Below are positions 52,174-60,148 of a stretch of 61,305 nucleotides of DNA, piece by piece. Position numbers and translations under genes: made by a program. Below the pieces are notes generated by a model that saw only the letters and a program-made list of their open reading frames with translations, made no database searches and had not been told where the DNA came from. The stretch is from contig JAEYRN010000037.1 of the NCBI GenBank assembly GCA_023435565.1, forward strand, positions 1-61,305. The letters run 5' to 3'. Numbering within the stretch: the first letter of the stretch is position 1; each line of letters starts with the position of its first letter. Source of the stretch: Bacillota bacterium (GTDB taxonomy: Bacteria > Bacillota > UBA4882 > UBA8346).

Positions 52174-52515
52174 ATGCATGAGTTGGCTTTAACAGAGAAA
52201 TTGTTAAAACTGGTCTTGACCGAGGCTGAAAGCCATCAAGCCCGAAAAATTACTAATGTTAAAATTTGTATCGGAGAGCTAACCGGTATAATTGAGGATT
52301 GTGTCGCTTATTATTTTATGCTATCGGCCCGGAATACAATAGCCGCCGGGACTAAGTTGGAATTTGTCAATTGCAAGGCTAAGCTTTTTTGTCCCAATTG
52401 TAAACAAGAATTTGAAAAAAACCCTCGAGATTTCAATTGTCCGACTTGCGGGGGGTTAAGCAGGTTGACCGAGACTGGCCGGGAATGTTTTGTAGAAAGC
52501 ATTGAGGTAGAATGA
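52174..52515 (+). CDS. hypA: Hydrogenase nickel-insertion protein HypA
   Basis: 113 residues beginning MHELALTEKLLKLV, where His2 is the nickel ligand (MHE motif). The zinc site is CPNCKQEF...CPTCGG. HypA delivers Ni to the large subunit of [NiFe]-hydrogenases together with HypB. It overlaps hypB by 4 nt, opening the hypABFCDE cluster. Confidence 0.96.
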   Translation: MHELALTEKLLKLVLTEAESHQARKITNVKICIGELTGIIEDCVAYYFMLSARNTIAAGTKLEFVNCKAKLFCPNCKQEFEKNPRDFNCPTCGGLSRLTETGRECFVESIEVE

Positions 52516-53171
52516 TGGAGATCGATATCGGCCAGGACTTATTTGTTCATGAAGCCGAATTGGCTGCGGCAAACCGTAAACTATTCAAAGAAATGGGAAT
52601 AATCGCCCTTAATCTGCTAGCTTCCCCTGGAGCTGGTAAAACCAGTTTGATTCGGAGTACGGTCCCACTTCTTAAACATAGGGTAGCAGTGATTGAGGGC
52701 GACCCAGCTTCGAGTATCGATACCGACCTCTTAAATTCTTTGGGAATTCCCGCATTTCAGATAAATACCGAGGGTGGCTGCCATTTGGAAGCGCCTATGG
52801 TCTCAAAGGCTTTGGCTAGTTTTAAACCGGAGCGTAATACCTTATTAATCATTGAAAACGTTGGCAACTTAATTTGTACTGCCAGTTTTCCATTGGGGGA
52901 ATCGATTCGAGTAGTGATGGTCGGCGTCAGTGAGGGAGACGACAAACCCTTTAAATACCCTGATATTTTTCAGGGTGCAGACGCAGTGATTCTTAATAAA
53001 ATAGATTTGCAACCCTTTGTCGATTTTGATCCGGAACGGTTCAGACAAGGGATTGAAGCGCTCCGACCGGGTCTTCCGATCTTTGAAATATCTTGTCGGA
53101 CTAAATGCGGTTTGACGGCGTGGGCCGAATGGTTGGATCAAACTATCGATGCGCTTAAGGAAGAAGGCTAA
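52512..53171 (+). CDS. hypB: Hydrogenase nickel-insertion GTPase HypB
   Basis: 219 residues with P-loop ASPGAGKTSLIRST, VIEGDPASSIDTD, a base-recognition NKID, and the metal-site Cys/His region (TEGGCHLEAPMV). The N-terminal CxxCGC nickel motif and His-rich stretch are absent, so nickel storage is not expected. It acts with HypA in the cytoplasm. hypF starts 7 nt after it. Confidence 0.95.
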   Translation: MMEIDIGQDLFVHEAELAAANRKLFKEMGIIALNLLASPGAGKTSLIRSTVPLLKHRVAVIEGDPASSIDTDLLNSLGIPAFQINTEGGCHLEAPMVSKALASFKPERNTLLIIENVGNLICTASFPLGESIRVVMVGVSEGDDKPFKYPDIFQGADAVILNKIDLQPFVDFDPERFRQGIEALRPGLPIFEISCRTKCGLTAWAEWLDQTIDALKEEG

Positions 53172-53178
53172 GTCAACC

Positions 53179-55461
53179 ATGGAACGTTGGCGGTTGATAA
53201 TTACCGGTTTAGTTCAAGGGGTGGGTTTCCGTCCCTTTTTGTATAATCTGGCCCAAAAACATGGTCTTAGGGGTTGGGTTAGGAATAATTCAGCCGGAGT
53301 TGAGGTTGAGGTTGAGGGCGGTCATGAAAGTTTACGACAGTTTTTGAGTGAGATCAAGGAAGGAACCCCACCAGCCGCTTACATTGAAGCCATCAATTCT
53401 TTGGTACTTCCGGCTTTACAAACAGAATCCGAATTTAAAATTATTTCCAGCGAAGTTGGAGGAATCTCCGGTTCACCCCTTCCCGATCAAGGGATCTGTG
53501 GTCTCTGCCTTGCCGAATTTGCTAGTCAAGAAGACCGGCGTCACCGTCATCCTTTTATCAGTTGTACCAGCTGCGGTCCTCGTTTTAGCATTATCGAAGA
53601 CCAGCCCTTTGACAGGGATCGAACTACAATGGCAGGTTATCAGCTTTGTGATCAATGCCGGTCCGAATATACCGATTATAGGGACCGTCGTTTTCATGCT
53701 CAGACCATCGCCTGCTCTCAATGCGGACCTGTTCTTTGGCTAACCGACCCGGAAGGTGAAATGTTATCCGAAGACCCTGAGCAGGGGGCCCGGCGGATAC
53801 TTAAGTCCGGTGGTATAATCGGAATCAAAGGAATTGGCGGTTTTCACCTGGCGGTGGATGCTTTTTCCGATACTGCAATTAAAAGGTTGAGGGAACTTAA
53901 GGAACGGGACCAGAGGCCGTTTGCGGTCCTTTTCCGTGATTTGGAAGTTATAAAAAAACATTGTCTTGTTTCTTACGACGAAGAACGATTACTCCTCGAT
54001 CCGGTCCGGCCAATTGTATTACTTAGGCAAAGAAATGATAGTAATTTGGCCCGGGAAGTCAATCCGGGTTTAAGGGAGATTGGGGCTTTTCTACCTTATA
54101 CCGGAATCCAACTGCTTCTTTTTGACCGGGAATTAACAGCTTTAGTCATGACTAGCGGAAACCGTTCCGGTGAGCCGTTGACCATTGATAATACTACGGC
54201 TTTTTATACCCTGGGACGGATGGTTGAAGGTTTTTTAGTCCATAACCGGAAGATTAACTGGCGTCTCGACGACTCGGTGGTCCGGTTTCAAAAGGATAGA
54301 ACAATTGGAATCCGGCGTTCACGGGGATATGTTCCGGCGCCGATAAAACTGGACCGAACTTTAGTCCCTTTAATAGCTTGCGGCGCCCAACAAAAAAATA
54401 CTTTCGCCTTAACCAAAGCGGATTTGGTTTACTTAAGCGCCCATCAAGGGGATTTGGATAATTTTTCAGCTTACTTGAATTATCAGGAAACCATCGACCG
54501 ATTTCAGCGTTTATTAAGGTGTAATCCCAAATATGCAGTCTGTGATCTTCATCCGGATTATAATTCTACAATTTATGCGTTGGGATTGGGTTTGGAAACA
54601 GTCAAAGTCCAGCATCATCTGGCCCATTTAGCGAGTGTAATCGCAAATCAACGGATTAAAGGGACTATTATCGGAGTTATTTTGGATGGTTCCGGTTACG
54701 GTACTGACGGTAAAATATGGGGCGGTGAGTTTTTTACCGGTTCGGAGCTATGTTGGACCAGGAGGGGCCATCTCAAGTATTATCCGCTTCCCGGTGGGGA
54801 GGCGGCAGTACGTGAACCTTGGCGAATGACAGCTTCATATTTAAATGATACCGATCTCGAATTCTTAGATGAATGGCTTGATTATAACGGCCTTAACCCG
54901 AAATGGCATTCCTTAAAAGCCGCTGTAGAACATGGAATTAATGCTCCGGAAACTTCTTCAATGGGAAGATTTTTCGATGCCGTTGCCGCTTTAACAGGGG
55001 ACCTAACAAAGGTCACTTATGAAGGAGAAGCTGCGGTCAAGTTTGAACATCAAGCCGATATGGCTTATCCTGGAGCGTATCAATTTGAACTTAACACGGA
55101 AAGGGACGAACTTCGGATTGATCCCGGTGTAATTTTGAAACAAATTTGTCAGGACATTAGACATCTAAGTATTGGAGCGATCAGCGCCAAATTCCATCGG
55201 ACAATTGCTGCTTTGATTGAGGCCGTTTGCCTTCGGTTAAGAATGGAAGTCAAAACCGATCAGGTGGTCCTAGCCGGTGGCGTTTTTCAAAATCGGCTCT
55301 TATTGGATCTAACGTGGGATTGTCTGGAGAGTAAAGGATTTAAGGTCTATGTGCCGGAGGTGGTTCCGATAAATGACGCCGGGATATCCTTAGGCCAAGC
55401 CTGGCTGGGTAGCTTAATGATTGAAAGGGGGATTAACGATGTGTTTAGCGGTACCCGGTGA
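53179..55461 (+). CDS. hypF: Carbamoyltransferase HypF
   Basis: 760 residues from ATG 53179. The domain order is complete: acylphosphatase (GLVQGVGFRPFLYN), two zinc fingers (CGLCLAEF/CTSCGPRF and CDQCRSEY/CSQCGP), YrdC-like domain (GIIGIKGIGGFHLAVDAFSD...), and Kae1-like domain (VQHHLAHLASV, ILDGSGYGTDG, VVLAGGVFQNRLL). It makes the CN ligand precursor from carbamoyl phosphate for HypE. The frame from 53149 overlaps hypB and has no SD. hypC overlaps its 3' end. Confidence 0.97.
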   Translation: MERWRLIITGLVQGVGFRPFLYNLAQKHGLRGWVRNNSAGVEVEVEGGHESLRQFLSEIKEGTPPAAYIEAINSLVLPALQTESEFKIISSEVGGISGSPLPDQGICGLCLAEFASQEDRRHRHPFISCTSCGPRFSIIEDQPFDRDRTTMAGYQLCDQCRSEYTDYRDRRFHAQTIACSQCGPVLWLTDPEGEMLSEDPEQGARRILKSGGIIGIKGIGGFHLAVDAFSDTAIKRLRELKERDQRPFAVLFRDLEVIKKHCLVSYDEERLLLDPVRPIVLLRQRNDSNLAREVNPGLREIGAFLPYTGIQLLLFDRELTALVMTSGNRSGEPLTIDNTTAFYTLGRMVEGFLVHNRKINWRLDDSVVRFQKDRTIGIRRSRGYVPAPIKLDRTLVPLIACGAQQKNTFALTKADLVYLSAHQGDLDNFSAYLNYQETIDRFQRLLRCNPKYAVCDLHPDYNSTIYALGLGLETVKVQHHLAHLASVIANQRIKGTIIGVILDGSGYGTDGKIWGGEFFTGSELCWTRRGHLKYYPLPGGEAAVREPWRMTASYLNDTDLEFLDEWLDYNGLNPKWHSLKAAVEHGINAPETSSMGRFFDAVAALTGDLTKVTYEGEAAVKFEHQADMAYPGAYQFELNTERDELRIDPGVILKQICQDIRHLSIGAISAKFHRTIAALIEAVCLRLRMEVKTDQVVLAGGVFQNRLLLDLTWDCLESKGFKVYVPEVVPINDAGISLGQAWLGSLMIERGINDVFSGTR

Positions 55462-55666
55462 AATTATCAAAATTGACGGTTCCAAAGGGGAAGTTTGTTT
55501 TTCCGGAGCAGTACGGAACGTAGATTTAAGTTTGGTTCCAGAAGCAAAGCTTGGGGACTATGTTTTGGTTCATGCCGGATGCGCTATCCAAATCGTTCCG
55601 TCTGACGAAGCCAGGGAAACTATTCAGCTATTTGAGGAGATATTTGAAGAAACCGATGAAGATTAA
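55439..55666 (+). CDS. hypC: Hydrogenase maturation chaperone HypC
   Basis: 75 residues starting MCLAVPGEIIKIDGSKG, the HypC signature, with Cys2 that binds the Fe(CN)2CO group. It overlaps the end of hypF by 23 nt; GGGGG stands before ATG 55439. It works with HypD. Confidence 0.96.
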   Translation: MCLAVPGEIIKIDGSKGEVCFSGAVRNVDLSLVPEAKLGDYVLVHAGCAIQIVPSDEARETIQLFEEIFEETDED

Positions 55667-56732
55667 CTTAAACGACTATTTGAATAGAGTCCGGGGTGAG
55701 TTCTCAAATCTCAAATGCACTTTAATGGAAGTTTGCGGGACCCATACTCATGCAATTAGGCGAGCCGGTATTCATCAAATGTTACCCTCGGGAGTCCGTT
55801 TATTGTCAGGGCCAGGATGTCCGGTTTGTGTCACCGGAAGCGGTTATATTGAGCAAGCGATTCGGTTGAGCCGGGAACCGAAGGTGATTATTACCACCTT
55901 TGGAGATCTATTACGAGTCCCCGGCAACACATCAAGTCTTGCTTTAGCCAAAGCGGAAGGTTCAAAAATCAGAATTGTCTATTCACCGCTGGATGTTTTA
56001 TCCATCGCCGAGGAAAATCCCGGGGTGGAAGTGGTTTTTTTGGGGGTCGGTTTTGAGACAACAGCTCCGGTAATTGCTTTGGCGATAAAGCAAGCCCGGC
56101 AAAGAAAAATTAATAATTTTTCAATTTTACCCGCGTTTAAAGTTCTAAAACCCGCCTTAAAAAGCTTACTTAAAAGTCCCGAATTAAAAATAGAAGGCTT
56201 AATTGCCCCCGGCCATTTAAGTGTGATTACCGGAGCCGGGGAGTTCGAATTTTTAGTAGAACAATATAAGTTACCAACGGTAATTACCGGGTTTAAACCG
56301 GAGGAAATATGGTTGGGAATAGCGGCCTTATTGAAACAAATTAACAAAGGCCGGGCTAAATTGGAAAATAAATATGCCCAAGTTGTAACAGACCAGGGTA
56401 ATAAAGTAGCCCGACAACTAATAAAAGAGGTTTTTAAACCTGAAGACACCGAATGGCGGGGCTTAGGGTTGGTCCGAAACTCCGGTCTTGGTTTAACGGA
56501 TTCTTTTTTAGATTTTGACACCAGGAAACGGTTTGGTTTATCTGAAATCAGTTCAACTGAACCACCGGGTTGCCGTTGCGGAGAGGTTCTAATCGGGAAA
56601 ACAATGCCGGAAGAATGTCCGCTATTTGGAAGAAAATGTATTCCCGAAAATCCGGTTGGACCTTGTATGGTTTCGGCCGAGGGTTCCTGTGCCGCTCATT
56701 ACTATTACCGGAGTGAATCTAATGTCAACTAA
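55656..56732 (+). CDS. hypD: Fe-S protein HypD
   Basis: 358 residues from ATG 55656, overlapping hypC by 11 nt. Key motifs are MEVCGTHTHAIRRAG, SGPGCPVCVT (redox Cys pair), and the C-terminal cluster site PPGCRCGEVLIG with further cysteines (MPEECPLFGRKCIPENPVGPCM). It assembles Fe(CN)2CO on HypC. The ATG used here is where HypD homology starts; the longer frame begins inside hypC. Confidence 0.96.
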   Translation: MKINLNDYLNRVRGEFSNLKCTLMEVCGTHTHAIRRAGIHQMLPSGVRLLSGPGCPVCVTGSGYIEQAIRLSREPKVIITTFGDLLRVPGNTSSLALAKAEGSKIRIVYSPLDVLSIAEENPGVEVVFLGVGFETTAPVIALAIKQARQRKINNFSILPAFKVLKPALKSLLKSPELKIEGLIAPGHLSVITGAGEFEFLVEQYKLPTVITGFKPEEIWLGIAALLKQINKGRAKLENKYAQVVTDQGNKVARQLIKEVFKPEDTEWRGLGLVRNSGLGLTDSFLDFDTRKRFGLSEISSTEPPGCRCGEVLIGKTMPEECPLFGRKCIPENPVGPCMVSAEGSCAAHYYYRSESNVN

Positions 56733-57732
56733 AATCAGATTGGCTGAAGGTGGAGGCGGTGAAGCCACTGCCGGTTTAATTAAAGAAGTTTTTTGGTCTC
56801 AATTTAAGGACCTCGAATTGCAGAAAGGAAACGACGCCGCTATTATAGACTGGGGTTTTGGTAAACTGGCCATAACCACCGATTCATTTGTGGTTACTCC
56901 TTGGAAGTTTCCGGGAGGGGATATCGGCAGATTGGCGGTAGCGGGCACTGTCAATGATTTGACAATGATGGGGGCGGAACCGAAAGTTCTGACAGTTTCG
57001 TTTATTATCGAGGAAGGTTTCGAGACTGATTCGCTGAAACAAGTTGCCCGATCAATGGCGGAAACTGCAGCCGAAGCCGGTGTCTCTGTTGTAGCCGGCG
57101 ATACCAAGGTGGTAGATAGAGGCGCTGCGGATTGCTTATTTATTAATACTACCGGTATCGGCCAATTGGAAGATGGAATTAATCTGGGCGGGGATAAGGC
57201 AAGGCCCGGCGATGAAGTTATTATCACCGGAACCGTTGGGGATCACGGCGCTACAGTCTTACTGGCAAGGGGTGAATTGGGAATCTCAGCCCAACTAGTC
57301 AGTGACGCTGCCCCATTAAACCGGATGCTTATCCCGTTAGTTCGGAATTTCAGGACCGGTGTCCATGTCATGCGCGATCCAACCCGTGGAGGATTGGCGG
57401 TAACTTTGAATGAAATTGCCAGACAATCGGAGGTCTCAATACGCTTAAATGAAACCCAAATCCCGGTACTGCCTGAAGTGATCGGAATAACCGATTTATT
57501 GGGTTTGGACCCTTTATACCTTGCTAATGAGGGAAAAGCAATTATTATTGCAGATCCGGAGGTAGCCCCTGCCATCATTGATCAGTTGAGACGGGAAAAA
57601 TTAGGCGCAAACGCGGCGATTATCGGTACAGTCGGCTCTGAAAACCCCGGTTTGGTCAGCGTCCGAAATCAAAACGGCGGTGAACGGGTTTTACCCATGG
57701 GCAGCGGTGAATTATTACCAAGAATATGTTAA
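56722..57732 (+). CDS. hypE: Carbamoyl dehydratase HypE
   Basis: 336 residues from ATG 56722, overlapping hypD by 11 nt. It is PurM/ThiL-like, with GKLAITTDSFVVTPWKFPGGDIGRLAVAGTVNDL, VVAGDTKV and RDPTRGGLAVTLNE. The C-terminus is LPRIC, the PRIC motif whose Cys carries the thiocarbamoyl/thiocyanate. It ends the hyp cluster; no [NiFe]-hydrogenase structural gene follows. Confidence 0.97.
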   Translation: MSTKIRLAEGGGGEATAGLIKEVFWSQFKDLELQKGNDAAIIDWGFGKLAITTDSFVVTPWKFPGGDIGRLAVAGTVNDLTMMGAEPKVLTVSFIIEEGFETDSLKQVARSMAETAAEAGVSVVAGDTKVVDRGAADCLFINTTGIGQLEDGINLGGDKARPGDEVIITGTVGDHGATVLLARGELGISAQLVSDAAPLNRMLIPLVRNFRTGVHVMRDPTRGGLAVTLNEIARQSEVSIRLNETQIPVLPEVIGITDLLGLDPLYLANEGKAIIIADPEVAPAIIDQLRREKLGANAAIIGTVGSENPGLVSVRNQNGGERVLPMGSGELLPRIC

Positions 57733-57813
57733 ACGGACAACTTATTTTTTAAAGGAAGATGGTTTTAGATAAAGAATATGAAAATAGTATATCGGCTAGG
57801 AGTGAGATAATAA

Positions 57814-58878
57814 ATGAAACTAAAATTTATTTTTTTAATACTGATAGTCTCAATCTTTTCTTGTGTGGCATTAGGCAGCTCTGTTAATGAATACTTAGTT
57901 TTTTCCCAAAAATCAGGAGACCAGATTGTAATTTACACTTACCGCCCGGATGATTCGGCATTAAAACAAGTGGTTAGTGGGAAAAATCTTTCTCTTTTTC
58001 TTCAAGGCAAATATTTTTTATATTTTAACGACCAAAAATTATTCCAGTATAATGTAGTGACCGGTGACTCCAGGGAGTTAGCCGCTTTTAAAGAGAAACA
58101 ACTTTACTTGGAAGTTATTCAGGATGGCCCTGAACAGGCATTGGTGGTCGCTAAAGATAAGTATGAACTTAACTGGTATATTCTTGAATTATCCGACGGA
58201 AGCGTGCGCCGGGTAATGCATCCTCCGGCCCGAACCGGCGGTTATCAAACTCCCAAACTGACGAGTCCGGATAATAAAGTAACGGCGGTGATTAAGACCC
58301 CCGCTTTCTCCCAAAACCCCACTTTATTAATTGAAGAAATGGTGAATGGTAAACCTAAAACCGTATGGTCCTTGCCTGAGGGGATGACGATTATCCCTGA
58401 TTGGCCTGTTTGGGCACCCGATTCAAAACAAATCGTGTTTTATGGTAAAGAAACTAAAAGTTTTGAAGGTTTTTATTCTTTATACCTCTTCGATATGGCC
58501 AAAAAAGAATTGGTATTAATTGAAAAACAAGTCTTGGCTAAATATTTATTTAGCGATATCAGCATGAAATCTTTCATTCCGGCCTGGTCGGGCGATGGGA
58601 AATACCTTATTTTCCAGTCCCAACCCAACGGATTACCGAACCGAAGCTTAATCATGAAATATAACGTTTCCACCGGAGAGAAGCAAGTATTAACCGATAG
58701 CTCAGGAAGTAATGATTATCCCACTTGGTCACTGAGTGAACGTTACATTTCTTTTTTGTCAAACCGTGAAAGTACTGGTCGGCAATTGTATTTGATGGAT
58801 CCGGAAGGGGAAAACTTGAAACGGATTTCGCCACCGGAGGGAAATACCGATTGGGCCAGTTGGTACAGGCCGGATTAA
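57814..58878 (+). CDS. Secreted TolB-like beta-propeller protein
   Basis: 354 residues with a signal peptide (KLKFIFLILIVSIFSCVALGSS; the Cys may be a lipobox, but the position is not ideal) and TolB/WD40-like blades: YYIFYR-type strands, WAPDSKQIVFYGK, PAWSGDGKYLIFQS, PTWSLSERYISFLSNR and DWASWYRPD. The D/S-x-S-x-D-G-K pattern recurs four or more times. It likely binds proteins or glycans outside the inner membrane. A weak SD (AGGAGTGA) precedes ATG 57814. Confidence 0.8.
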   Translation: MKLKFIFLILIVSIFSCVALGSSVNEYLVFSQKSGDQIVIYTYRPDDSALKQVVSGKNLSLFLQGKYFLYFNDQKLFQYNVVTGDSRELAAFKEKQLYLEVIQDGPEQALVVAKDKYELNWYILELSDGSVRRVMHPPARTGGYQTPKLTSPDNKVTAVIKTPAFSQNPTLLIEEMVNGKPKTVWSLPEGMTIIPDWPVWAPDSKQIVFYGKETKSFEGFYSLYLFDMAKKELVLIEKQVLAKYLFSDISMKSFIPAWSGDGKYLIFQSQPNGLPNRSLIMKYNVSTGEKQVLTDSSGSNDYPTWSLSERYISFLSNRESTGRQLYLMDPEGENLKRISPPEGNTDWASWYRPD

Positions 58879-58916
58879 GGGGATATAAAGCTGATGCTTA
58901 TTTTATACAGTGTTAT

Positions 58917-58955
58917 CGATAAAAGGCAGATCTATAGATGACCTGCCTTTTATCG
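58917..58955. terminator. Hairpin terminator between convergent genes
   Basis: Arms cgataaaaggcag (58917-58929) and ctgccttttatcg (58943-58955) pair perfectly, with T runs inside. It can end transcripts in both directions. Confidence 0.65.
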
Positions 58956-58981
58956 TCTAGCCCTTTTGAATTATAATTCTT

Positions 58982-59461
58982 TCAAACAATCTCTTTATCT
59001 AAAGCTTCTTCAAATATTTTAAGACATCGAATATATTCATTTTTTCTAAATACAAAAGAGCCAATATTATTGATCCACTTGACTTTTGACCCAAATGAAT
59101 CTAAAATATTTTCCCTTGCATCAAGACCAATTCTTTTCCAATAAATTGAATCCCCATTCGAAAATACTTCTGCTAAAATAATAGTACAACTGAAATCACA
59201 ATCATCTGGGCACATTAATATTGGAAATATTTTTGAAACGTTTTCTTCTAATTTAGCACTCTCCCATACAAATTTACGTTCATTTTCTTCATCCAACCAA
59301 CTTAGAAGGGTTGGAACTAGGCCCAAATAATTCTTTCCCGGGTCTGCTTTCTCTAATAACTCATCTAATTCCTTATCATTAATAAAAAAATGTAAATGCA
59401 TAACATCGTAATATCTTGATTTTATTATTTTTGCGGAAATAGAATCAAATTTTCTTTCCAT
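58982..59461 (-). CDS. Unknown soluble protein (possible immunity-type)
   Basis: 159 residues from the ATG at 59461 (MERKFDSISAK), which has SD GGGAGAT; the longer frame from 59488 is less supported. A core with VWESAKLEENVSKIFPILMCPDDCDFSCTIILAEVFSNGDSIYWKRIGLD resembles small proteins common in Firmicutes near toxin-immunity or surface loci, but no family is certain. It lies 10-40 nt after a membrane-protein gene on the same strand. Confidence 0.55.
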   Translation of the reverse strand: MERKFDSISAKIIKSRYYDVMHLHFFINDKELDELLEKADPGKNYLGLVPTLLSWLDEENERKFVWESAKLEENVSKIFPILMCPDDCDFSCTIILAEVFSNGDSIYWKRIGLDARENILDSFGSKVKWINNIGSFVFRKNEYIRCLKIFEEALDKEIV

Positions 59462-59498
59462 TTTATCTCCCTGGATTCGTCCCAGCAAGAAATACTAT

Positions 59499-60008
59499 TT
59501 AAAAAAGAGTATATCCATATAACATTTTCCAAATCAATTCAAGCATAAAAACAGCTAAAGATACTCTACAAAATATTCTAATTATCGTAATTATAAAACC
59601 CTGAATTACTCTAACATCCTTATAATAATCATCATTTTCTATTAAAACAAGTGATAAAATTGATGTAGAAATACTTATTATGATATAAAAAAAATTAGAT
59701 TTGTTTGCGTATAAGCTCATCATGTTTAGGCTAGTTATGTTTAAAATTATTGAACTCAGATACAAAATGAAATTTGGGAAATATAACTTTCTCAAAGAAA
59801 TTAATGAAATATAAAAGGGGACGATAATACAAAAACTAAAGATGATAATACAAATGAAAACCCACTGAATAATTTCATTAGCAAATAATTGCTCAAATTG
59901 ATTTTTATTTACTAGTTTTATAAGAATTGAAGAAAATATTATTAAGATATTTATTACTGAGAAGACATGAACAGCTCGTTTGTCTAAATTATTATTTAAA
60001 TATATCAT
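59499..60008 (-). CDS. Small multi-spanning membrane protein, unknown family
   Basis: 169 residues with five hydrophobic segments (VFSVINILIIFSSILIKL, IIQWVFICIIIFSFCIIVPFYISLI, NFILYLSSIILNITSL and others). It is very AT-rich compared with the hyp genes. Start 60008 has AAGGAT upstream. No family recognised. It is probably co-transcribed with the next minus-strand gene. Confidence 0.5.
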   Translation of the reverse strand: MIYLNNNLDKRAVHVFSVINILIIFSSILIKLVNKNQFEQLFANEIIQWVFICIIIFSFCIIVPFYISLISLRKLYFPNFILYLSSIILNITSLNMMSLYANKSNFFYIIISISTSILSLVLIENDDYYKDVRVIQGFIITIIRIFCRVSLAVFMLELIWKMLYGYTLF

Positions 60009-60148
60009 AATAAAATCCTTTTTTTATATTTCGCATAACGTCCACGGATTTGCGACGTCAGTGGCCATTTCAAATCCACGAATTGTCAGCCTTGATAATG
60101 AACGAGTTTCTTTTAAATGGCACGATTACAAAGATAAAGGGTTGGAAC

